Shown one piece after another: positions 1 through 5,215 of a stretch of DNA of 5,621 nt (position 1 is its first letter; every line of letters begins with the position of its first letter). The notes beneath the pieces are model-generated. The model was not told the origin of the DNA. It saw only the letters and a program-made list of their open reading frames with translations, and made no database searches. Made by a program: the position numbers and the translations under genes. The stretch is taken from positions 1-5,621 of the forward strand of contig CAMOVS010000104.1 in assembly GCA_946627575.1 (NCBI GenBank), given 5' to 3'. The stretch comes from an uncultured Lachnospiraceae bacterium (GTDB taxonomy: Bacteria; Bacillota; Clostridia; Lachnospirales; Lachnospiraceae).

Positions 1-63
1 GAAGAAAAACAGAGAGCGGAAGAAGAAAAACAGAGAGCAGAGGAAGAAAAACAGAGAGCAGAA
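1..63 (+). repeat. 21-bp tandem repeat, three copies, inside a coding region
   Basis: Three consecutive 21-bp units (1-21, 22-42, 43-63) follow the pattern GAAGAAAAACAGAGAGCRGAR and differ only at the third and last bases of the final codons. A degenerate partial unit (GAACAGAG) follows at 64-71. The unit is exactly seven codons, so changes in copy number would keep the frame and lengthen or shorten the coiled coil by one heptad each. The array runs off the left edge, so its full copy number cannot be seen. Confidence 0.9.
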
Positions 64-180
64 GAACAGAGTTTGCGGGCTCAAAAGGCTGAAAAAGAAC
101 TGGCTGAAGCCAGGCAGCTGATTGAAGAATTAACGAAGAAAGCTTCCTCCATATCCGACAGGGTGGCCAATAAAAAATAA
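1..180 (+). CDS. C-terminal end of a truncated gene with a charged coiled-coil tail (function unknown)
   Basis: This reading frame is open from the first base of the window and ends at TAA (178-180), so only the last 59 residues are visible and the start lies upstream. The visible part begins with three near-identical heptads of the type EEKQRAE, then a partial fourth, then a less regular charged helix (QKAEKELAEARQLIEEL) and a short tail ending SISDRVANKK. The heptad spacing and the Glu/Lys/Arg/Gln content predict a long alpha-helix, probably a coiled coil. Such tails occur at the ends of many unrelated bacterial proteins, including some Rpn/PD-(D/E)XK nuclease-like proteins and Uma2-type endonucleases, so no function can be assigned. 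There is no membrane segment or catalytic motif in the visible part. An intrinsic terminator lies about 70 bp downstream, so the gene is probably the end of its transcript. That the frame is coding is well supported; what the protein does is not known. Confidence 0.75.
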   Translation, partial: EEKQRAEEEKQRAEEEKQRAEEQSLRAQKAEKELAEARQLIEELTKKASSISDRVANKK

Positions 181-217
181 TAATTCGTCCATATCCAATA
201 AGATATCCTATAAAAAA
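148..217 (+). repeat. Imperfect 40-bp-offset duplication at the 3' end of the partial gene
   Basis: The last 30 coding bases before the stop (148-177) resemble 188-217 at a fixed 40-bp offset. The first nine bases (TCCATATCC) are identical, a run of six A is shared, and about 23 of 30 positions agree, with most differences being purine-purine or pyrimidine-pyrimidine changes. Copy one encodes SISDRVANKK; copy two, in another frame and after the stop, would encode SISNKISYKK. This may be a decayed duplication of the gene's tail, or chance in an AT-rich stretch. Confidence 0.4.
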
Positions 218-252
218 ATTTATTAAATATCGGAGTATTTAGTCAATCGACC

Positions 253-280
253 AAGCCGGAGCCTTGCCCCTCCGGTTTTT
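253..280 (+). terminator. Rho-independent terminator downstream of the partial gene
   Basis: A CCGGAG/CTCCGG stem (256-261 with 270-275), extended by one G-U and two A-U pairs at its base, encloses the eight-base loop CCTTGCCC. A run of five T follows directly at 276-280. Position and orientation fit termination of the gene ending at 180. It also separates that transcript from the AraC-type gene starting at 373. Confidence 0.85.
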
Positions 281-291
281 GTATCAAGTTA

Positions 292-313
292 GGATCATAG
301 TCTAAAAAGATCC
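292..313. promoter_or_regulatory. Short inverted repeat upstream of the AraC-type gene (weak operator candidate)
   Basis: GGATC (292-296) and GATCC (309-313) form a five-base inverted repeat with a 12-base spacer, about 60 bp before the AraC-type start codon. The 92 bp between the terminator and that start codon contain possible -10 hexamers (TATAAC at 322-327, TATAAA at 345-350), but neither has a convincing -35 box at normal spacing. The promoter therefore remains unassigned, and the repeat is only a weak candidate for regulator binding. Confidence 0.25.
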
Positions 314-372
314 GAGATGAGTATAACAGGGACAGCTCCTCCCCTATAAAGACACAGAGAGAAAGTAGAGAC

Positions 373-2376
373 ATGAATTACAGAGACGAAATTGCGCATA
401 TGATCCGTATGGAAAATGCGGTAGATTATATGGAGACTCATATCAGGCAGAGAATCACAGTGGAAGAAGTGGCGCGTTCTGAAGGGGTGATGATGAATCC
501 GGCTTATTTTGGCAAGATATTTGCTGAGTATTATGATATTCCCTTTCGGGAGTACTTTGTCATGCTTCGGATGCGGGATGCGGCCAGGCTGATTAAGAGG
601 ACCCATGACTACCGCAATATAGGCAAGCTCTATGGCTATTCGGATGTTAAAAGCTTCCGGGACAGTTTTGAGCGGGAGATTGGCTGCAGCCCCAGGGAAT
701 TCGCCAGGGGCCTGAAGAGGGTGCCGGATATGCCGGCCAGGAAACAGTTGGCCGGTGTTCCTTTTTCCTTTGCCTATGCGGAACTGCGGGATATCGCCCT
801 GCAGGGGGTTCATCTTTATGCGTCGGAGGGAACCAGCTTTGACCGCTTGAATGATGCCGGTTATGCTCAAACCTGTCCGGAAGAGTGGAAAGAAAAGATG
901 CCGGGTCATTCCAGCTTATACGGGGGTGTCTGGACCATCAATCAGGAGGGGAAGGAGACCTATTATATCGGGGAAGCGGACAGGAATCCCATTATCTTCC
1001 TCTATGGGTCCCAGCCTTCGGATAAGGACGAAGAACAAACATGGGCAGGGGCTTACGCCTATGCCGGCTTTCCTAAGGAAATAGAAAACGAATCCGGGGA
1101 AGGGGTAAGTGGAGGAATGGAGTATCCTGCCGATTACCGTGGCCTTGACTGGCGTCAGATCGGAGAGATCTATCAGCAGACAAAGAATCTTGGTTCGGCT
1201 GAAAGCCCTGCCGGTCAGGGTGGGCAGTCTGCAGGAGAGGAGGAGAAGGATCCTCAAATCCGAAACAGAGATTCCATCGAGATTGACGGAGGCCATTATG
1301 CCCTGTTCGTCGCCCGGAAGGGAGATGACGATGACAAGAATGTCATGGTGGCAAGGATGATGGCCAGATATGCCTTCTTTGAATGGCAGAAGATCAACCG
1401 GAAAGAGATCAATCATATGGGCTTTACCTTTGAAATGTTTGATGATCATCACATGTATCTCTTTCTTCCTCTGATGGGCAAGTACGGAAGTGACAACCGC
1501 TTCCGGGAAAATATGCAGGTTGCCGAATTTCGCCATTATATAGACAAGCACATCAAGGAAGAGATTGATATCGGCCAGTATGCCAAGAAAATCCATTATT
1601 CGGAGCGATGGCTGAGGGACACTTTTCAGGATATCTATCATGTTTCTCCCCAAAGATACATCGATGATAAGAGGATGCGGCTTGTCCTTTCCAGAATCCG
1701 GGAGGGCTACCAGGGCAGGAAGGCTGATCTGGTAGCAGAGTATCAATATGCAACCCTTCCTGCTTTTTCCAGAAAATTTCAGAATCGTTTCGGCATGCCC
1801 TGGCAGGAATATATCTTAAAAGAAGCGGAGGCCAGCCCCCATTACCTGGATCCCCTCTATATTGATGGGGATCCGGAACGCGAGATCCTGATTGAAGTGG
1901 AGAATATTCCTGCAATGACCCTGGATGTCCATCCCCTCTATATGGAAGGGACCAAAATGGAGCTTCATGATTATCCCGGTCTGGTCATATACTGGTTTAC
2001 CCACAGCTATGATGTGGATTACTTCGGCTTTCCCCTTCAGGATACAGGGAAGAAAGAAAAAATCTTTATCTATGGCATAGGGAGGAGCCCGGGTCAGGGG
2101 CAGGAAGATACACGCTACGTCATTGGGGAAGAAGCCAGGGGGGAAGAGGCGCCCAAAGGATTTAAGAAGAGAAGAATCCAGGGCGGTCGATACATCTGCT
2201 TTTCCCTGAAGAATCCGGAAACCGTTCCCAACCGGCTTGACCAGTATCAACAGATTGAAAGTGCCATATTTATTGACTGGTACAAAAACAATGAGCTCAT
2301 GGTCGATACGACCAAGGAGAAGCTGATCCGGTATCGGGACGGAAAGCTGACCTTTTGCCTGCCTATGGATGTCTAG
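373..2376 (+). CDS. Double-length AraC-family regulator with two HTH and two GyrI-like domains
   Basis: The protein has 667 residues, roughly twice a usual AraC-GyrI regulator (about 280-300). It reads as two copies of one architecture. Residues about 10-115 form an AraC-type double helix-turn-helix, ending in the typical YGYSDVKSFRDSFEREIG-CSP pattern. Residues about 128-368 form a GyrI-like effector domain with IIFLYG at 207-212, GGHYALF at 306-312 and YLFLPL at 362-367. Residues about 381-485 form a second AraC HTH (YATLPAFSRKFQNRFGMPWQEY). Residues about 503-667 form a second GyrI-like domain with IFIYG at 564-568, GGRYICF at 604-610 and LTFCLP at 659-664. The first effector domain carries a Gly/Glu-rich insertion around residues 236-300 that the second lacks. 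No signal peptide or membrane segment is visible, so it should act in the cytoplasm as a DNA-binding transcription regulator. GyrI-like domains in known relatives (Rob, BmrR) bind small molecules, often toxic ones; the ligand here is unknown. The ATG at 373 gives a complete HTH, although only a purine-rich stretch and no clean AGGAGG precedes it. The adjacent MATE pump is a plausible but unproven target. Confidence 0.9.
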   Translation: MNYRDEIAHMIRMENAVDYMETHIRQRITVEEVARSEGVMMNPAYFGKIFAEYYDIPFREYFVMLRMRDAARLIKRTHDYRNIGKLYGYSDVKSFRDSFEREIGCSPREFARGLKRVPDMPARKQLAGVPFSFAYAELRDIALQGVHLYASEGTSFDRLNDAGYAQTCPEEWKEKMPGHSSLYGGVWTINQEGKETYYIGEADRNPIIFLYGSQPSDKDEEQTWAGAYAYAGFPKEIENESGEGVSGGMEYPADYRGLDWRQIGEIYQQTKNLGSAESPAGQGGQSAGEEEKDPQIRNRDSIEIDGGHYALFVARKGDDDDKNVMVARMMARYAFFEWQKINRKEINHMGFTFEMFDDHHMYLFLPLMGKYGSDNRFRENMQVAEFRHYIDKHIKEEIDIGQYAKKIHYSERWLRDTFQDIYHVSPQRYIDDKRMRLVLSRIREGYQGRKADLVAEYQYATLPAFSRKFQNRFGMPWQEYILKEAEASPHYLDPLYIDGDPEREILIEVENIPAMTLDVHPLYMEGTKMELHDYPGLVIYWFTHSYDVDYFGFPLQDTGKKEKIFIYGIGRSPGQGQEDTRYVIGEEARGEEAPKGFKKRRIQGGRYICFSLKNPETVPNRLDQYQQIESAIFIDWYKNNELMVDTTKEKLIRYRDGKLTFCLPMDV

Positions 2377-2386
2377 TACATCAAAA

Positions 2387-3730
2387 TCAACCTTGTTCAG
2401 CCTTCCGCAGCTGATAATAATACATGGGTATCAGCATAAGCATCATAAGAAAGAAACTGACATCATAGCTTAAATAGACCACCCGCATGGTCGGAAAATA
2501 GGGAATCAGAAGCCGGCACCAGACCACCCGGAAAACACTGTAACATAAAAGGGTACATACCATGGGATACAATGTATTACCCAGCCCCTTTATGGCGCCC
2601 AGCCAGATCTGGTTGATTGAATAGACCACATAGACCGGGAAGGTATAAAGAACAGCTTCCCGGCTGTTGAGAAGGATACCGGTGTCTGAGGTAAAAAGCT
2701 GAAGGAGGACAGGTGATGCCAGGAGCAAAATCATGCTGAAGGGAAGAATCACAAGAAACATGGTGCGAAGACTCATAGAAACGGAAGTGCGAATCCTGTC
2801 ATATTGACGGGCTCCGTGATTCTGTCCTACAAAGCTGGTGAGGGCGATTCCGTAGGCAAAAGAAGGAAGATAGAGACAACCTTCGATCTTGGCATATACC
2901 GTCATGCCGGCCATGGCGTCCGGTCCGAAGCTGTTGATACTGATCTGGATGAGCATGCTGGATATGCTCATGAACACAGCCTGAAGGCCGGCAGGAATCC
3001 CATCCTTAAGGATGAGGAGGAGTTCCTGAGCAGGAAGACCTTTTCCTCTCAGAGTAAGCCGGTAAGCGGGGTTAAGAAGGCAGAGATGGACAAGGATCAT
3101 GATAGCAAGAAGCCACTGGGAGAACATGGTAGCGGCCGCTGCACCACCGATCCCCATGCCCAGGCCTATGACCAGGATAACATCCAGAATCAGATTACAG
3201 ATGCCGGAAAACAGAAACAGGATCATGGGGGTACGGGAATTCCCCAGAGACCGAAGGATGGCGGTTCCGGTATTGTAGATCAGCTGGGCGGTAAGTCCGA
3301 GGATACAGATGTGCAGATAAAGAGCCGCATAAGGACGCACTTCCCCAGGGCTGTGCAGGAGGGAAAGAACCGGCTCACATAAAAAATAACCCAAAAGTGT
3401 CATCACGACTCCGGTCAGAATGACAAGACGAAACACAGCCGTCATGGTTTTTTTCAGTTCCTTGTAGCGGTAGGCTCCAAAAAGCCGGGACGTGATCACA
3501 CTAACCCCGGAGGAGAAGCCGATATAAAAATTAATCAGAACGGACAGCAGCATACCGGAGATGCCGGCAGCGGCCAGGGCATAATCACCCCCAAAACGGC
3601 CAAGCACCATACAGTCGGCAACATTATAGAATTCCTGAAGCAATTGGGAAAGCAGAACCGGCAGGGCAAAATACAGCAAAGTCCTTCCGATAGGGCCTTC
3701 TTCCACATGTACGACACCAGTATGTTTCAT
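2387..3730 (-). CDS. MATE-family multidrug/cation efflux transporter
   Basis: The 447-residue product is highly hydrophobic throughout, with a length and pattern fitting the 12 membrane helices usual in this family. MATE pumps export drugs and metabolites across the cytoplasmic membrane using a Na+ or H+ gradient. Family landmarks are visible in order: FYNVADCMVLGRF (34-46), ILRSLGNSRTPM (158-169), CNLILDVILVIGLGMGIGGAA (split as CNLILDVILV 178-187 and GLGMGIGGAA 189-198), SFVGQNHGARQYDR (299-312) and GAIKGLGNTLYPM (378-390). The halves resemble each other, as expected for the two-lobed fold. The start is fixed by a perfect AGGAGG seven bases upstream. It converges on the AraC-type gene with 10 bp between stop codons and diverges from a LysR-type gene, so the LysR product is the first candidate regulator. 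The transported compound and the coupling ion cannot be read from the sequence. The family call is near certain; assignment to a subfamily (NorM or DinF-like) is not attempted. Confidence 0.95.
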   Translation of the reverse strand: MKHTGVVHVEEGPIGRTLLYFALPVLLSQLLQEFYNVADCMVLGRFGGDYALAAAGISGMLLSVLINFYIGFSSGVSVITSRLFGAYRYKELKKTMTAVFRLVILTGVVMTLLGYFLCEPVLSLLHSPGEVRPYAALYLHICILGLTAQLIYNTGTAILRSLGNSRTPMILFLFSGICNLILDVILVIGLGMGIGGAAAATMFSQWLLAIMILVHLCLLNPAYRLTLRGKGLPAQELLLILKDGIPAGLQAVFMSISSMLIQISINSFGPDAMAGMTVYAKIEGCLYLPSFAYGIALTSFVGQNHGARQYDRIRTSVSMSLRTMFLVILPFSMILLLASPVLLQLFTSDTGILLNSREAVLYTFPVYVVYSINQIWLGAIKGLGNTLYPMVCTLLCYSVFRVVWCRLLIPYFPTMRVVYLSYDVSFFLMMLMLIPMYYYQLRKAEQG

Positions 3731-3737
3731 CTCTTGA

Positions 3738-3743
3738 CCTCCT
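3738..3743 (-). promoter_or_regulatory. Ribosome binding site of the MATE gene
   Basis: On the minus strand the sequence is AGGAGG followed by a seven-base spacer (TCAAGAG) and ATG. This is a full match to the anti-Shine-Dalgarno sequence at good spacing and fixes the start codon at 3730-3728. Confidence 0.9.
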
Positions 3744-3745
3744 AT

Positions 3746-3809
3746 TATAAATTATTATAATATATCCATGAAATGTACGATATTATCAATAATTTATAGG
3801 GTGGATATA
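3746..3809. repeat. Two interleaved inverted repeats in the divergent LysR/MATE intergenic region
   Basis: TATAAATTAT (3746-3755) is exactly inverted at 3789-3798 (ATAATTTATA), and TATATCCA (3761-3768) is exactly inverted at 3802-3809 (TGGATATA). The arms alternate (left 1, left 2, right 1, right 2), so the two pairings cannot both form in a single simple hairpin. A compact dyad, TTATAA-N4-TTATAA (3745-3760), also covers the first left arm. LysR-type proteins typically bind such AT-rich dyads between divergent genes, so these are operator candidates. The AT richness means some of the symmetry may be chance. Confidence 0.5.
3759..3789 (-). promoter_or_regulatory. Candidate promoter of the MATE gene
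   Basis: On the minus strand TTGATA (3789-3784) is a five-of-six match to a -35 box. It is followed after 19 bases by TATATT (3764-3759), a five-of-six match to a -10 box. The spacing is at the long end. A perfect TATAAT lies just beyond at 3759-3754 but has no matching -35 at normal distance. The transcript would start a few bases before the ribosome binding site, leaving a very short leader. The -35 box overlaps that of the divergent LysR promoter candidate. Confidence 0.4.
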
Positions 3810-3811
3810 AG
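3783..3811 (+). promoter_or_regulatory. Candidate promoter of the LysR-type gene
   Basis: TTATCA (3783-3788) and TATAAG (3806-3811) are separated by 17 bases, four-of-six and five-of-six matches to housekeeping -35 and -10 boxes. The -35 lies on top of the minus-strand -35 candidate of the MATE gene (3784-3789), so RNA polymerase could probably not occupy both at once. The predicted leader before the LysR start codon would be roughly 60 bases. Confidence 0.4.
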
Positions 3812-3869
3812 AATTTGTTATGGATGGACATAGGAATGGAATGATCCACAATCCTATCTGATCTAAGAC

Positions 3870-3876
3870 AGGAGGT
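3870..3876 (+). promoter_or_regulatory. Ribosome binding site of the LysR-type gene
   Basis: AGGAGGT precedes the ATG at 3880 with only three bases between the final T and the start codon (seven to eight bases from the GGAGG core's start). It is a strong Shine-Dalgarno match and supports this start over later in-frame ATG codons. Confidence 0.85.
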
Positions 3877-3879
3877 ACT

Positions 3880-4791
3880 ATGAACCTGCAGCAGCTTCAG
3901 TTTTTTTTGGTCAGCGCGAGGAAAGGATCTCTGACCCGAGCCGCGGAAGAACTTTATACGACACAGCCCCATGTCAGCCAGGTCATACGGTCCCTGGAAG
4001 GAGAACTGGGTGTGGCATTATTTCACCGTACCGGAAGCGGCATCACATTGACCCGACAGGGAGAAGAAATCAGGTATTATGCGGAAAATACCCTGAAAAA
4101 TGCTTCCCTGATCCAGGATATCTGTCAGGAGAACGCAGACAAAACCCTGAAGATTGCCGTGAACTCCAGCAGCAGGCTGGCTTACCTGTGTGAAGACTAT
4201 TACCTGGACCAGGCAGGAAAAAACCTGTCTCTCCAATACACAGAATGTGGCACAGAGGAGATGCTCCGTCTGATTCAGGATCAGAACTATGACCTGGGCT
4301 TTCTCTTTGTACCGACCAGCAAAAGGTCAGCTTTTGAACATATGGTAAGACGCAGAAACATGGAATATACCCAAATCCTGGCCTCCGATCTTGTAGTGCA
4401 CAGCGGGCCCTTAAGTCCTTTCTACAACAAGCCCCTCATCAGACCGGAAGATCTGGATCAGTGCAGCTGCATCCAGATGGAAGACGACTTTTTCTCAGTA
4501 GATGATTTGCTAAGTCATCATAAGGCATACCGCACAGGAAAATGCCGAATCAGAAAAGTGATCAGAACAAACAGCGACCATCTGATGCTGCGCATGCTTC
4601 AGAGGACCTCCCTGTGCAATGTTGGGAGCTACTGGATTCGAGACGACGGAGAGGAAGAGCAATTCTCCATATCTGTAATCGATGGATTTCAGGGGATGGT
4701 TTCCTTCGGCTGTCTCACTTTAGCAGGTAAAAAACAATCGGCGGAGGCACAGGCATTTCTGGCAAGGCTGAAAAAACGTATTTATCTATGA
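3880..4791 (+). CDS. LysR-type transcriptional regulator
   Basis: The 303-residue length is typical of LysR-type regulators. Residues 1-60 contain the winged helix-turn-helix, with the family's signature order: LQFFL, then GSLTRAAEELYTTQPHVSQ at 16-34, then IRSLEGELGVALFHR at 36-50 and the wing ITLTRQGE at 55-62. A linker helix follows (about 63-86). The remainder, from about residue 89 (LKIAVNSSSRL), is a periplasmic-binding-protein-like effector domain, much less conserved than the HTH, as is usual. No signal peptide is present and the protein should be cytoplasmic and DNA-binding. It is transcribed away from the MATE pump across a 149-bp region with dyad sequences, the classic arrangement in which a LysR-type protein controls both itself and its divergent neighbour. 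The effector is unknown. No strong terminator follows the stop codon, so read-through toward the toxin-antitoxin genes is possible. Confidence 0.95.
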   Translation: MNLQQLQFFLVSARKGSLTRAAEELYTTQPHVSQVIRSLEGELGVALFHRTGSGITLTRQGEEIRYYAENTLKNASLIQDICQENADKTLKIAVNSSSRLAYLCEDYYLDQAGKNLSLQYTECGTEEMLRLIQDQNYDLGFLFVPTSKRSAFEHMVRRRNMEYTQILASDLVVHSGPLSPFYNKPLIRPEDLDQCSCIQMEDDFFSVDDLLSHHKAYRTGKCRIRKVIRTNSDHLMLRMLQRTSLCNVGSYWIRDDGEEEQFSISVIDGFQGMVSFGCLTLAGKKQSAEAQAFLARLKKRIYL

Positions 4792-4847
4792 CATTTTTCA
4801 AATAAACGGAGTCATGTAAAGTGAAAAACGTCTTCATGTTATGGGTT

Positions 4848-4876
4848 TCTATAGCCTATAGATGTGTAGCTAGACA
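4848..4876. promoter_or_regulatory. Two abutting palindromes at the toxin-antitoxin promoter (candidate operator)
   Basis: TCTATAGCCTATAGA (4848-4862) is a six-base inverted repeat around GCC. It is followed without a gap by TGTgTAGCTAgACA (4863-4876), a 14-bp palindrome with one mismatched pair. The second ends exactly one base before the TTGACA -35 box. Antitoxins of type II systems usually bind palindromes at their own promoter and repress it together with the toxin, so this position suits autoregulation. No T-run follows, so these are not a typical terminator of the LysR-type gene. Confidence 0.5.
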
Positions 4877-4905
4877 TTGACAGTGATGTGAACAAATGCC
4901 ATAAT
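4877..4905 (+). promoter_or_regulatory. Near-consensus promoter of the toxin-antitoxin operon
   Basis: A perfect -35 box TTGACA (4877-4882) and a five-of-six -10 box CATAAT (4900-4905) are separated by the ideal 17 bases. Transcription should start near 4912, about 60 bases before the antitoxin start codon. This is the best promoter match in the window and indicates that the operon is transcribed independently of the LysR-type gene upstream. Confidence 0.75.
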
Positions 4906-4910
4906 AATCA

Positions 4911-4926
4911 TAGCCAGGTTAGCCAG
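4911..4926 (+). repeat. TAGCCAG direct repeat at the predicted transcription start
   Basis: TAGCCAG occurs at 4911-4917 and again at 4920-4926, nine bases apart, close to one helical turn. It overlaps the predicted start of toxin-antitoxin transcription. TAGCC also occurs within the upstream palindrome at 4852-4856. It may be part of the operator, but the repeat is short and could be chance. Confidence 0.35.
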
Positions 4927-4960
4927 AATCAATAACTGACATTTAGTTTGCATGAACGAT

Positions 4961-4966
4961 GGAGGT
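4961..4966 (+). promoter_or_regulatory. Ribosome binding site that decides the antitoxin start
   Basis: GGAGGT lies six bases before the ATG at 4973. An in-frame ATG at 4952 lies upstream of this site and has no ribosome binding site of its own (TTTAGTTTGC precedes it), so 4973 is the better start. The extra seven residues of the longer version (MNDGGKC) are simply the translated ribosome binding site region. Confidence 0.85.
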
Positions 4967-4972
4967 AAGTGT

Positions 4973-5215
4973 ATGACTCAGGTAAATGTTTTGGAGGCTA
5001 AAAATGAACTATCCAGGTTGATCCGACTTCTTGAGACAAAGCAAGAGGACAATATAATTATTGCTCGTAACGGAATTCCTGTCGTACAGATGGTTTTATA
5101 CCCATATTCAGAACAAAAAACGAAAATTGGAACAGCAAAAGGAAAGTTTACTTGCCCGGATGACATACATCTCTACGACGATGAAGTAATTTCTACGTTC
5201 GGAGGCGAATTATGA
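4973..5215 (+). CDS. Phd/YefM-family type II antitoxin
   Basis: The 80-residue product starts at the ATG preceded by GGAGGT. Its N-terminal half carries the Phd/YefM pattern: VNVLEAKNELSRLIRLLE (4-21), a positively and negatively charged helix, then IIIARNGIPVVQMVLY (28-43), matching the usual 'I.RNGKPVA.LVP' strand-turn-strand. This half forms the dimer that binds DNA. The C-terminal half (about 48-80, acidic, with DD at 63-64 and 69-70) is the part that in this family wraps around and blocks the toxin. The protein should neutralise the PIN-domain RNase encoded next to it and repress their shared promoter. Its stop codon overlaps the toxin start by four bases (ATGA), which couples translation of the two. 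The length and the partner make the assignment secure, though YefM-like and VapB-like labels are often used interchangeably for such pairs. Confidence 0.9.
   Translation: MTQVNVLEAKNELSRLIRLLETKQEDNIIIARNGIPVVQMVLYPYSEQKTKIGTAKGKFTCPDDIHLYDDEVISTFGGEL
5201..5205 (+). promoter_or_regulatory. Ribosome binding site of the toxin gene inside the antitoxin gene
   Basis: GGAGG ends six bases before the toxin ATG at 5212 and lies inside the last antitoxin codons (Gly-Gly of FGGEL). Together with the ATGA overlap it ties toxin synthesis to translation of the antitoxin. Confidence 0.8.

Noticed and set aside
1..180. Assigning the truncated gene to the Rpn/PD-(D/E)XK nuclease or Uma2 families
   Set aside because: Only a repetitive coiled-coil tail is visible. 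Such tails occur in many unrelated proteins and the catalytic part lies outside the window.
1324..1338. A DDDDK sequence in the AraC-type regulator, identical to the enteropeptidase recognition site
   Set aside because: It is a chance acidic run in a cytoplasmic protein, with no sign of an engineered tag or a secreted product.
916..1746. A long open frame on the minus strand inside the AraC-type gene, with similar shorter ones nearby
   Set aside because: It lies wholly antisense to a well-supported coding gene, its translation resembles no family, and no ribosome binding site precedes it. It is a by-product of the codon use of the real gene.
2804..3382. A 192-codon open frame on the plus strand inside the MATE gene
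   Set aside because: It is antisense to a clear membrane transporter, gives a low-complexity hydrophilic product without recognisable motifs, and lacks a ribosome binding site.
4794..4828. TTTTTCA/TGAAAAA inverted repeat after the LysR-type gene as a terminator
   Set aside because: The stem is seven bases, almost all A-T pairs, with a 21-base loop and no following T-run. It is too weak to call as an intrinsic terminator.
4952..4972. Upstream ATG of the antitoxin frame as the true start
   Set aside because: It has no ribosome binding site, while GGAGGT sits six bases before the ATG at 4973. The seven added residues would be encoded by the ribosome binding site region itself.
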